Part shown: piece after piece, positions 48,079-54,568 of the stretch
How the letters are laid out: each line of letters starts with the position of its first letter
Numbering within the stretch: position 1 is the first letter of the stretch
Assembly: GCF_024347075.1 (NCBI RefSeq)
Contig: NZ_AP024900.1
Location: forward strand, 1,488,001 to 1,552,000
Length of the DNA: 64,000 bases
Direction of reading: 5' to 3'
From: Vibrio rarus
GTDB taxonomy: Bacteria; Pseudomonadota; Gammaproteobacteria; Enterobacterales; Vibrionaceae
The notes under the pieces: model-generated
The model's input: the letters and a program-made list of their open reading frames with translations, nothing else
Database searches by the model: none
Told to the model about the DNA's origin: nothing
Translations under genes and position numbers: made by a program

Positions 48079-49815
48079 ATGTACACACTCAGGCCATACC
48101 AAGCTGATTCTGTTAAAGCGGTTATCCACTACTTTAGAAAACGCAGTGAACCTGCCGTCATCGTATTGCCCACAGGTGCAGGTAAAAGCTTAGTCATTGC
48201 CGAACTGGCTAGATTAGCCCGCGGCAAAGTACTGGTTATGGCCCATGTAAAAGAGTTAGTTGAACAAAATCATGCTAAATACGAAAGCTATGATCTAAAA
48301 GGGGCGATATTTGCAGCAGGACTGGGGCGCAAAGAAACGCAACAACAAGTGGTCTTTGCCTCAGTGCAGTCGGTGGCTCGTAATCTAGATGCTTTTAATG
48401 AGCCTTTCTCTTTATTGGTTATCGATGAGTGTCATCGCGTTCCTGAAGACAAAAATAGCAGCTATCAAAAAGTCATCAGCCATTTAATGTCCCTCAACCC
48501 TAAGCTAAAGATTTTGGGATTGACGGCCACCCCTTATCGCCTTGGGCTTGGTTGGATTTATCAATATCACACTCGTGGGCAAGTACGCTCTCAACAGCCC
48601 CGCTTCTTTCGCGATTGTGTCTTTGAATTGCCCATTCGTTACTTACTTGACCAACAGTTTCTCACTCACGCAAAAATTATTGACGCGCCCTTATTCAGTT
48701 ACGATTTTTCTGAAATCTCGCCTACCCATATGGGCCGTTACCGAGAGTCCGATATGGACTTGGTTATCGAAAAATCCAAACGAGCCACCCCGCAAATTCT
48801 TAATCAGATTGTGACTTTGAGTAAAAACCGCAAAGGGATTATGATTTTTGCCGCCACAGTAAAGCACGCCGAGGAAGTACACGCGCTGCTACCGCAAGGG
48901 GAAGCGGCCATCGTTATCGGAGACACACACACTAGCGAACGAGACCGCATTATTAATGAGTTTAAACAGCAAAAGATTAAATATTTAGTGAATGTCTCGG
49001 TACTCACCACCGGATTTGATGCCCCCCATGTGGATCTGATTGCCATTTTACGCCCAACAGAATCCATCAGCCTATATCAACAAATTATTGGCCGAGGACT
49101 GCGCTTGTGTGAAGGAAAAAGCGAATGCTTAGTGCTTGAATACGCAGGTAACTGTTACGATCTTTACCAGCCTGAGGTGGGAACCCCACAACCGGATTCT
49201 GATAGCGAAATTGTGACCATTCCCTGCCCTGCTTGCGGATTCAACAATAATTTCTGGGGGAAAACGGCAGAAAATGGTTTTGTGATTGAGCATTATGGTC
49301 GCAAGTGTCAAGGGTATCTAGAAGATGATGACGGCGAGCGTGAGCATTGTGATTATCGATTTAAAGCCAAGTACTGCCGAGAATGTGGCGCTGATAACGA
49401 TATCGCAGCGCGCATTTGCCATGAATGTGACGCGGTATTGGTTGACCCTGATAAAAAGTTAAAAGAAGCATTAAACTTAAAAGATGCCCTTGTTTTTGAA
49501 TGTACTGACCTTGAATTTGTGGTAGCTAAAGACAGTAAAGGCAACAATTACCTCAAGGTTTCCTATTTAGGAGCAAGTGGCAATAAAGTCTCTATTCAAT
49601 TTTATCTCAATACTCCCGCTCAGAAGAAGAGTTTCCAAGCGCGTTTTGTTAAACTGCATTTAGCCGATAAGCATCATGGGTTTGAGGGTATATCGCCCAC
49701 TAAAGTGGTTCGCCAGCAACACAGATTTCGTTTACCTAAGTTTGTCATTGCAAGAAAAGACGGTCGATTTTGGAAATTACGGGATGTAATTTTCGATAAT
49801 GAGTTCAGCCTATGA
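48079..49815 (+). CDS. radD: RadD (YejH) superfamily 2 helicase-like protein
   Basis: A 578-aa SF2 ATPase acting in DNA repair and recombination. Motif I is LPTGAGKS, motif II DECH, motif III LTATP, and motifs V/VI are VLTTGFDAP and QIIGRGLR. The C-terminal part has zinc-ribbon cysteines (CPACGFN; CRECGADND; CHECD). In E. coli RadD aids RecA-mediated strand exchange and post-replication repair. It lies between rsuA and rplY as in E. coli. Confidence 0.95.
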   Translation: MYTLRPYQADSVKAVIHYFRKRSEPAVIVLPTGAGKSLVIAELARLARGKVLVMAHVKELVEQNHAKYESYDLKGAIFAAGLGRKETQQQVVFASVQSVARNLDAFNEPFSLLVIDECHRVPEDKNSSYQKVISHLMSLNPKLKILGLTATPYRLGLGWIYQYHTRGQVRSQQPRFFRDCVFELPIRYLLDQQFLTHAKIIDAPLFSYDFSEISPTHMGRYRESDMDLVIEKSKRATPQILNQIVTLSKNRKGIMIFAATVKHAEEVHALLPQGEAAIVIGDTHTSERDRIINEFKQQKIKYLVNVSVLTTGFDAPHVDLIAILRPTESISLYQQIIGRGLRLCEGKSECLVLEYAGNCYDLYQPEVGTPQPDSDSEIVTIPCPACGFNNNFWGKTAENGFVIEHYGRKCQGYLEDDDGEREHCDYRFKAKYCRECGADNDIAARICHECDAVLVDPDKKLKEALNLKDALVFECTDLEFVVAKDSKGNNYLKVSYLGASGNKVSIQFYLNTPAQKKSFQARFVKLHLADKHHGFEGISPTKVVRQQHRFRLPKFVIARKDGRFWKLRDVIFDNEFSL

Positions 49816-49855
49816 ATGATGAGCCATGCAAATACAAAAATGGCACACATTGCTA

Positions 49856-49955
49856 TTGCTCATCGTTACGTAGAATGATAGTATCCGCGCTCGTTTTAAC
49901 GATTTCTCGTTATGAAACGAACGTCATCAACCAACAGGTCGCTAAGTAGTTGATG
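49856..49955 (+). promoter_or_regulatory. rplY promoter and structured leader
   Basis: A promoter TTGCTC (49856-49861), 17-bp spacer, TAGTAT (49879-49884) would start RNA near 49891. Two hairpins follow: 49891-49920 (12-bp stem with a two-base bulge) and 49925-49955 (CATCAAC / GTTGATG). E. coli rplY is known to be autoregulated by L25 through a structured 5'-untranslated region, so this leader probably has the same role. Confidence 0.65.
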
Positions 49956-49992
49956 AAAATCTTTTTATTTTACTAATTTGAGAGTAAATACT

Positions 49993-50271
49993 ATGAAAAT
50001 TGAAGCAGTAGTACGTACTGAACTAGGTAAGGGTGCGAGCCGCCGCCTACGTCACGCTGGCCAATTCCCAGCAATCGTTTACGGTGGTGAAGCAGCGCCA
50101 GTATCTATCGCGCTAGTTCACTCTGACGTGATCAACCAAATGGACAAACCAGAATTCTACGAAACAATCACTCTTGTGATTGATGGCGCAGAAGTTAAGG
50201 TTAAGCCACAAGACGTTCAACGTCACGCGTTCAAGCCTAAAGTTGAACACATGGACTTCATCCGTATCTAA
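49993..50271 (+). CDS. rplY: 50S ribosomal protein L25
   Basis: A 92-aa short-form L25, which binds 5S rRNA in the large ribosomal subunit. The start [20 protein letters not shown] at 49993 follows a TTTGAGAG site; the earlier in-frame start at 49978 lies upstream of that site. There is no CTC-type C-terminal extension. Codon use is typical of ribosomal genes. The integron cassette array begins about 100 bases after its terminator. Confidence 0.98.
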   Translation: MKIEAVVRTELGKGASRRLRHAGQFPAIVYGGEAAPVSIALVHSDVINQMDKPEFYETITLVIDGAEVKVKPQDVQRHAFKPKVEHMDFIRI

Positions 50272-50362
50272 TTCCCTACCAAGGAATAAGATTGGATAAT
50301 CTCCATCCTTTTGCATAAATAAAGAACTTAAGTCTTACCAACTCAAGTTTCTTAAAAATTAG

Positions 50363-50393
50363 AAAGCCCGATTGCTACCAACAATCGGGCTTT
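50363..50393 (+). terminator. rplY terminator
   Basis: Perfect 12-bp stem AAAGCCCGATTG / CAATCGGGCTTT with a seven-base loop, 91 bases after the stop. Its right half recurs at 54518-54540. Confidence 0.88.
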
Positions 50394-50503
50394 CGCCGTT
50401 ATTGAGCCCTCAAAAACGTCGTAAATCTCGCGCAACACTGAAAATAATCAACTTTCCTCTTCCCCACTTTATCCAGTCTTGCTTGGGTGGATTAAGGGTG
50501 GAC

Positions 50504-50716
50504 TTATACAGTCGTTTTTCTAACAGTGATCAGGTTTGTTTTATTGTTTACATCATCAATCAGCTGAACTTCCCATGCAGGAGAGTTTGGACTTGCTACT
50601 TCTACTTGTTGATCAGTTAGCTCATCCAATATCTCTTTAGCTGACGCATCAGCATATAAATCAACCAAGCTTTGAAGTTTATATACTACATCACACATCG
50701 CCACAGACCACAACAT
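50504..50716 (-). CDS. cassette-encoded 70-aa protein, unknown
   Basis: The ORF begins right at the end of the attC-like site (ATG at 50716) and encodes 70 residues, acidic in the middle (ADASAKEILDELTDQQVEVASP). A second start (MCDVVYK) is seven codons in. No family is recognised. It is the last cassette, and no attC is visible after it; instead a GTCCACCCT-containing repeat follows. Confidence 0.55.
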   Translation of the reverse strand: MLWSVAMCDVVYKLQSLVDLYADASAKEILDELTDQQVEVASPNSPAWEVQLIDDVNNKTNLITVRKTTV

Positions 50717-50803
50717 AACAGGGCAACCGCATGAGTGCCTAGTTTTTAGTCAGCGTTCTAAATCCAGCATTAACATTGATGCATTTTGAATGCTTTGTTA
50801 TGG
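50714..50803 (-). repeat. degenerate attC site
   Basis: On the minus strand it begins TAACAAAGCATT and ends CCCTGTTATG, with complementary TAACA and TGTTA ends. The inner part departs from the VCR pattern, so this is the least certain site. Confidence 0.5.
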
Positions 50804-51334
50804 CGTAATTCTCAACGATGACCACCTAACTAACCATCCTTTTGAATTTACACGACTTTCAAACGTCTCTCGTGACCTTTTAGGGTTATGTGTGACACAA
50901 CAGCTAAACAAAGACTCAAACCCAAAAGCCGCAACACATTCATAATGACCCAACCTAGTTTTACGGATTGCTACCGCAGTCTCTTTTTCCGGCCAATAAC
51001 TCATTGCGTCCACTGAGCTTTGATAAGGTTCATCGCTATTACGTTCATGCATTTTCACTTGATTCCGAACCTGCCAATTTAGTTGAGGCATACAACCTTT
51101 TAACTGCGCTTCATATTCCAAATAAGCGTCAGGATCGCTTTCTGTAGGGTCAAAGTAAATCACATCAACATCATTCAACAAAGTCGATAATTTAAACTCA
51201 TGTAGCGCATCCCAAACCATATTCCGAACAAATCCCGCAGCTATGTAGCACTGAGGCAGATTCAACTGTGATACACATTCAAGGGCTTCAATTCTTATCG
51301 GATCTTGCTGAATTAATTCTACGATTCTGTCCAT
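50798..51334 (-). CDS. cassette-encoded nucleotidyltransferase family protein (PF06042/DUF925-like)
   Basis: A 178-aa protein with the core YIAAGFVRNMVWDALH ... LLNDVDVIYFDP, the G-x-x-R-N and D-x-D nucleotidyltransferase signature of the PF06042 family. The start is placed at MDRIVELIQQ (51334), with an AGGG site; the longer frame begins inside attC. The TAA stop is part of the following attC, a hallmark of cassette genes. Such genes are common in integrons; substrate and role are unknown. Confidence 0.85.
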   Translation of the reverse strand: MDRIVELIQQDPIRIEALECVSQLNLPQCYIAAGFVRNMVWDALHEFKLSTLLNDVDVIYFDPTESDPDAYLEYEAQLKGCMPQLNWQVRNQVKMHERNSDEPYQSSVDAMSYWPEKETAVAIRKTRLGHYECVAAFGFESLFSCCVTHNPKRSRETFESRVNSKGWLVRWSSLRITP

Positions 51335-51348
51335 TTTTACCCTGCGCG

Positions 51349-51463
51349 ATAACGCCACGTTAAGTGGTGAGCAACGCCTACCACCCTACCTAAACCATTA
51401 TGCCGTAAACACTAAAGCTGAAAATGCCAAGCGTTGGGAGTCACTCTTAAATGCTTTGTTAAC
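51349..51463 (-). repeat. VCR-like attC site
   Basis: Read on the minus strand: GTTAACAAAGCATTTAAGAG at one end, ACTCCCAACGC as inner box, then GGCGTTGCTCACCACTTAAC and a G-TTATC junction at the other end. About 115 bp, close to the length of classic V. cholerae repeats. Confidence 0.88.
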
Positions 51464-51469
51464 TGTATT

Positions 51470-51571
51470 TTAGCTCGACTTTTTTGGTGGAGCTTCGTCC
51501 ATAACTGATCTTGTTATCGGCTTTTGTGGTGGAGGTGGCGGCGGTGGTGGAGTTGCTTTTTTATCAGTCAT
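51470..51571 (-). CDS. possible separate 33-aa proline-rich protein (in frame with the 3' end of the membrane gene)
   Basis: An internal ATG at 51571 with a GTGAGGATC ribosome site 5-8 bases upstream would make MTDKKATPP... ending PPKKSS, identical to the tail of the membrane ORF. Its resemblance to the product of the overlapping frame at 51579-51686 suggests it may be made as its own small protein. Confidence 0.4.
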   Translation of the reverse strand: MTDKKATPPPPPPPPQKPITRSVMDEAPPKKSS

Positions 51572-52366
51572 AAGATCCTCACATTTTTTTAGGTGGTTGA
51601 CCGTTTTCAATAATTCTTCGTGGTTTTGGCGCTGTTGGAGCGCTTGGTGGAGGTGGTGGAGCACCTGTTCCTGGTTTTTTAGGCATAACTGCTGTACCTC
51701 CAGCATGTTTTGATTGTGTAGTACTGCATTTGCAATATTACTATCTATATTCTCTAGTTTGTCTACCAAAGAACGATTATATATTAGTGTCTCTTTTCGT
51801 GGAGACGAAGTATCAAGGTCAAAAGTTACAAATAAAACACTCGCTAAGAGAAAAGGGACAGAAGCGATTAGTAACCAACGCACTGAATTATGAATACGTG
51901 CAAAACGGGTATCATTTATATCTGTGTTGTGACTTGAGCAGTCTCTTAACTGCTCATAGATAAATTGCGACACCATTTCGTCAACGTCTACTACAGGCTG
52001 TTTATTTTCTGGGTAATCTTCATTGTATTGATTAATTGAAACAACATACTGCTGTACTTCTACTCGGTATCCATCCGTTTCCTTGGGACTCGGAACCCCT
52101 TTGTACTCATTTCCCCAAAAAGCTGAAATTAAGTGCCAAACTCCAATAGCAGATAAAGCAATACTTAAAACTGCTAATACTACAAACGCTATTGCTGCTT
52201 CTCTATAGACAGAAAAGTCTAACATTCTGAGCATATAGCTAACGATTGAGAAACCAGTAAAGATTAGTGCGAAGTTAATCTGTACTCGCGTAAACAATTT
52301 TTCCCTAGTTTCCATTTCGTGAAAATACATCTTTTCATAGAATGGAAACAGCTTATCTCGATTCAC
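51470..52366 (-). CDS. cassette-encoded three-helix membrane protein with coiled-coil and proline-rich tail, unknown
   Basis: A 298-aa ORF starting GTG with a full AGGAGG site 4 bases away. Predicted membrane segments: about residues 30-48 (FALIFTGFSIVSYML), 58-82 (AIAFVVLAVLSIALSAIGVW) and 168-190 (LLIASVPFLLASVLFV), separated by a charged cytoplasmic loop. Residues 205-265 look helical/coiled-coil, and the last 33 residues form a proline run (eight Pro) ending EAPPKKSS. No known family is recognised. The 3' quarter overlaps a second proline-rich reading frame, so the true C-terminus is uncertain. Integron membrane proteins of this shape are sometimes defence effectors; that is speculation here. 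Confidence 0.7.
   Translation of the reverse strand: MNRDKLFPFYEKMYFHEMETREKLFTRVQINFALIFTGFSIVSYMLRMLDFSVYREAAIAFVVLAVLSIALSAIGVWHLISAFWGNEYKGVPSPKETDGYRVEVQQYVVSINQYNEDYPENKQPVVDVDEMVSQFIYEQLRDCSSHNTDINDTRFARIHNSVRWLLIASVPFLLASVLFVTFDLDTSSPRKETLIYNRSLVDKLENIDSNIANAVLHNQNMLEVQQLCLKNQEQVLHHLHQALQQRQNHEELLKTVNHLKKCEDLMTDKKATPPPPPPPPQKPITRSVMDEAPPKKSS
51579..51686 (-). CDS. nested 35-aa proline-rich small ORF
   Basis: A different frame inside the membrane-protein gene. ATG at 51686 is preceded by GGAGG at about 10 bases. The product starts MPKKPGTGAPPPPPSAP, continues with KPRRII and ends QPPKKM. It shares the layout 'M-x-K/D-K, proline run, short basic/hydrophobic part, PPKK' with the next small ORF that begins 7 bases later. 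The likeness supports real translation; the overlap with the longer frame keeps confidence moderate. Confidence 0.45.
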   Translation of the reverse strand: MPKKPGTGAPPPPPSAPTAPKPRRIIENGQPPKKM

Positions 52367-52381
52367 GAAACCTCCTATACA

Positions 52382-52510
52382 GTTAACACTGCGTTAAGTA
52401 GTGAGCAACGCCGACCACCTAACTTAAACCATTGTGCCGTAAACACTAAATTCAAAGTAAACCCAAAATGCCAAGCGTTACGAATCTGCCTTAAACACTG
52501 TGCCAGTTTG
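52382..52510 (-). repeat. VCR-like attC site with altered outer end
   Basis: Minus strand: the R' side (GGCGTTGCTCACTACTTAAC) and the inner TAACGCTTGGCATTTT match the array pattern, but the outer R'' end reads CACAGTGTTTAAGG instead of TTAACAAA...TTTAAGA. It may be less active. Confidence 0.75.
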
Positions 52511-52520
52511 ATTTTCGCAC

Positions 52521-52569
52521 AAATCGCACGATTTAATTAAATTGAACATTTCGTGCAAACAATTATACT
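52521..52569 (+). promoter_or_regulatory. promoter and probable operator of the plus-strand toxin-antitoxin module
   Basis: TTGAAC (52542-52547), 16-bp spacer, TATACT (52564-52569). A perfect palindrome AAATCG-CA-CGATTT (52521-52534) and a GCACGA/TCGTGC repeat pair (52526-52531 and 52551-52556) flank or overlap the -35 region, as expected for antitoxin binding. Confidence 0.65.
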
Positions 52570-52600
52570 CTTACTGATAACTCAAGTTTGGAGCTTTAAA

Positions 52601-52843
52601 ATGCATACATTAACAGCAAATGACGCTAAACGTAATTTTGGCGAACTACTTCTAAGGGCTCAACGAGAACCTGTTAAAATTAGTAAAAACAGCAAAGATG
52701 CGGTCGTTGTAATGTCCATTCAAGACTACGAAGAACTTGAAGCAATGAAAGCTGATTACATTAAACATTGCTTTGAGGCTGCAAAAGTCGACCTAGCACA
52801 AGGTAATACAGTTGATGGCGAAACATTCTTGAAGAGCCTGTAG
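52601..52843 (+). CDS. Phd/YefM family antitoxin (cassette gene, inverted)
   Basis: An 80-aa antitoxin: MHTLTANDAKRNFGELLLRAQREPVKISKNSKDAVVVMSIQDYEEL is the Phd/YefM DNA-binding fold; the C-terminal part binds the toxin. The start at 52601 has a GGAG site; the longer frame from 52553 would cross the promoter. It is followed 8 bases later by the toxin gene. The module runs against the attC orientation, so it relies on its own promoter. Confidence 0.9.
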   Translation: MHTLTANDAKRNFGELLLRAQREPVKISKNSKDAVVVMSIQDYEELEAMKADYIKHCFEAAKVDLAQGNTVDGETFLKSL

Positions 52844-52851
52844 CCTAACGT

Positions 52852-53151
52852 ATGCGAACGAATAAATATAAGCTAAGTAAATTGGCGCAAAGCCATTTGC
52901 GTAAAATTAAAAGCTACACAGTTACAAACTTTTCCGAATTACAATGGAGTAGCTACAGAGACAACCTACTTACTGCTTTTCAAATGCTTGCTGACAATCC
53001 AGCAGTTGGTAGAAGCTGTGATGAGTTGTACCCAAGCGGCTTCTACTTCCCTGTTGGCAAGCACACTGCCTACTTTACCAAAGAAGACGGCTTTATTCTG
53101 ATCGTTGCTGTTCTTGGTCAATCGCAGCTACCTCAGAATCATTTGAAATAA
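52852..53151 (+). CDS. RelE/ParE family toxin (cassette gene, inverted)
   Basis: A 99-aa toxin of the RelE/ParE fold: YKLSKLAQSHLRKIKSYTVTNF, LADNPAVGRSCDEL and YFPVGKHTAYFTKEDGFILIVAVLGQSQLPQNHL. The layout is closer to ParE than to ribosome-dependent RelE, so DNA gyrase may be the target, by inference. It pairs with the Phd-type antitoxin just upstream. Confidence 0.88.
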   Translation: MRTNKYKLSKLAQSHLRKIKSYTVTNFSELQWSSYRDNLLTAFQMLADNPAVGRSCDELYPSGFYFPVGKHTAYFTKEDGFILIVAVLGQSQLPQNHLK

Positions 53152-53198
53152 TATCCACGCCCTAAAAATTACAGTTAGGGTGCTGAACCTAATTGGTA

Positions 53199-53293
53199 AA
53201 CTAACGCGTGTTAAGATGCGACAAACAAGTGTGCCATACTTGAACGAAGCGAAAACGGCTCGCGTTTGGAGTCACTCTTAAATGTTTGCTAGC
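53199..53293 (-). repeat. VCR-like attC site, short form
   Basis: Minus strand: GCAAACATTTAAGAGTGACT and CAAACGC at one end, CTTAACACGCGTTAG at the other. About 95 bp, shorter in the central loop than the other sites. Confidence 0.75.
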
Positions 53294-53306
53294 CGCTCAT
53301 TTTTGC

Positions 53307-53609
53307 CTACTGTTTACTCAGCAAAAATTTACGTAGATCTCGTTCTTCTCGCATCACATACAAAATGTAAACCTTGTCATTGCCTTGTTTGTAGAAAACA
53401 CGGCAAGGGCTAGCAACAACTTCACGGTAGTTTAAATAGTCAAGTTCGGGTGGAATACGTCCCGATTCAGGGAACATTTCTAAACGATCCACTTTGTCAA
53501 AAACTGATTTAACTAACAGTTTAGCCGCAACCATATTTTCTAACGCTATGTATTCAGCAATGTCATTTAGATCTGATAAGGCAGGAGCTGTCCAGATTAT
53601 TTCAGCCAT
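53307..53609 (-). CDS. RelE/ParE family toxin (cassette gene)
   Basis: A 100-aa toxin starting MAEIIWTAPALSDLNDIAEYIAL, with ESGRIPPELDYLNYREVVASPCRVFYK and the ending ERDLRKFLLSKQ. This closely recalls RelE/ParE toxins known from the Vibrio cholerae superintegron. It overlaps the antitoxin gene by 13 bases and lies in the same orientation as the attC sites. Confidence 0.93.
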   Translation of the reverse strand: MAEIIWTAPALSDLNDIAEYIALENMVAAKLLVKSVFDKVDRLEMFPESGRIPPELDYLNYREVVASPCRVFYKQGNDKVYILYVMREERDLRKFLLSKQ

Positions 53610-53854
53610 TTTGACATCTTATCTTTCGCTTCACTATGAGAAATAATCTTACCATCAGCGATTGCACGTTCACCTCTAGCGATACCTTCAAGGATAGAAA
53701 GACGATTCTGCATAGACTCATAGTCATCAACATCAACTAGATAAGCTGATGGCTTACCATGCTCGGTAATCAACACTGGCTCTTTACTATGATGAAGATC
53801 CGATAAGATTTTTGTAGCCTGACGTTTCAAGGATGTGACAAGTTCAACTTTCAT
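53597..53854 (-). CDS. Phd/YefM family antitoxin (cassette gene)
   Basis: An 85-aa antitoxin: N-terminal DNA-binding part MKVELVTSLKRQATKILSDLHHSKEPVLITEHGKPSAYLVDVDDYES and a helical C-terminal toxin-binding tail with the repeated AIADGKIISHSEAKDKMSKW. The gene is preceded by a promoter overlapped by a perfect inverted repeat, a typical autorepressed arrangement. Cotranslated with the toxin through a 13-base overlap. Confidence 0.93.
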   Translation of the reverse strand: MKVELVTSLKRQATKILSDLHHSKEPVLITEHGKPSAYLVDVDDYESMQNRLSILEGIARGERAIADGKIISHSEAKDKMSKWLK

Positions 53855-53878
53855 GAGTACTGCTCCAAGTGAAATACT

Positions 53879-53913
53879 AAAGTGATACTATTCTATCACT
53901 TTAAGTATAGCAA
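53879..53913 (-). promoter_or_regulatory. autoregulated promoter of the minus-strand toxin-antitoxin module
   Basis: On the minus strand: TTGCTA (53908-53913), exactly 17 bp, TAGTAT (53885-53890). A perfect 9-bp inverted repeat, AAAGTGATA / TATCACTTT (53879-53902), overlaps the -10 element and is the probable antitoxin operator. Confidence 0.8.
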
Positions 53914-53923
53914 TCCTCGTGAC

Positions 53924-54052
53924 GCTAACGCCGCGTTAAGTGGCGAGCAACGCTACCACCACACTCAAGACATTATGCCATAAACACTGATGCATATCTT
54001 TAAACTGAAACCGCCCAGCGTTGGGAGTCCGTCTTAAACGTCGTTTGTTAAC
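53924..54052 (-). repeat. VCR-like attC site, best match
   Basis: Minus strand: GTTAACAAACGACGTTTAAG, then ACTCCCAACGC; the other end is GCGTTGCTCGCCACTTAACG followed by CGGCGTTAGCG. About 129 bp, very close to the V. cholerae repeat pattern. Confidence 0.9.
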
Positions 54053-54087
54053 TCTGAATAGTATCTCGAAAGGAACTCATTGATGTG

Positions 54088-54285
54088 CTAAAACTTGATC
54101 GATTTGGTTGGCAACCGCCCCATGAACTCATCAAGGCGGTAACAGTCCCTCTCCAAATTTCGATAAACGTCTTTGGAAAGCCGTTCTTCTTTCTTCACAC
54201 GAGATAACACTAATGGGAGCCACTCTTTTAAAGGCCGATTAAATTTGTCCTTTCGGCCTTTATATGCACGATTTTTCAGTGACAT
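54088..54285 (-). CDS. cassette-encoded basic 65-aa protein, unknown
   Basis: A 65-residue, Lys/Arg-rich ORF beginning MSLKNRAYKGRKDKFNRPLK and ending LPTKSIKF. It occupies the first cassette position on the minus strand and is followed by a good attC. No family is recognised. A possible cassette junction G-TTAATTG lies near 54300, 15-20 bases upstream. No clear ribosome site was found. Confidence 0.5.
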   Translation of the reverse strand: MSLKNRAYKGRKDKFNRPLKEWLPLVLSRVKKEERLSKDVYRNLERDCYRLDEFMGRLPTKSIKF

Positions 54286-54568
54286 TGTATTTGCGCAGCA
54301 ATTAACGAAAAGGATTCCCGAAGCGTAAAATGATTCAACGAATCGATTTCAAGCCCACTTTAGGGTGGACTAACACAGTAGAACTAAGTTGCTAATCTAT
54401 TGATTTTATTTGACTATTTCATTGGCCTTTTTAACCGTTTTTTAGGTCAATTAGAGCTTAACCACCAGCTCTAAATACATGAAATTCATATAAATCAATA
54501 CTATACAGATAAGATTACTACCAACAATCGGGCTTTCGCCTTTCTTAACCCTTATCTCTCGCCATCCC
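54286..54568. other. boundary region between cassette array and DUF1289 gene
   Basis: No gene seen. It holds a copy of the GTCCACCCT-type repeat (54360-54380), AT-rich sequence, and the second copy of the rplY terminator fragment. I could not recognise an attI site or any integrase remnant in either direction. Confidence 0.5.
54518..54540 (+). repeat. second copy of the rplY terminator right half (direct repeat flanking the array)
   Basis: These 23 bases are identical to 50375-50397, inside and just after the rplY terminator; adding GATT and one mismatch upstream gives 27 of 28. The GCCC left arm of the stem is missing, so this copy cannot form the terminator. Confidence 0.85.

Larger units (their letters stand above)
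50398..54305 (-). mobile_element. orphan integron cassette array (attC cluster lacking integrase)
   Basis: Five VCR-like attC sites (50714-50803, 51349-51463, 52382-52510, 53199-53293, 53924-54052), all in minus orientation, separate six cassettes. The best sites share TTAACAAA...TTTAAGA...ACTCC-AACGC at one end and GTTGCTC-CCACTTAACG-GGCGTTA at the other, the Vibrio cholerae repeat pattern. No integrase gene or attI is recognisable within the window, so this is a CALIN-type cluster or a part split from a larger integron. Cassette order on the minus strand: 65-aa ORF, Phd-RelE, inverted Phd-ParE, membrane protein, nucleotidyltransferase, 70-aa ORF. Confidence 0.88.

Noticed and set aside
50372..50620. 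82-aa plus-strand ORF after rplY
   Set aside because: Begins inside the rplY terminator and runs antisense to the 70-aa cassette ORF.
54300..54568. Possible integrase (intIA) remnant or attI next to the array
   Set aside because: Reading the region in both directions gave no tyrosine-recombinase motifs and no recognisable attI; cannot be supported.
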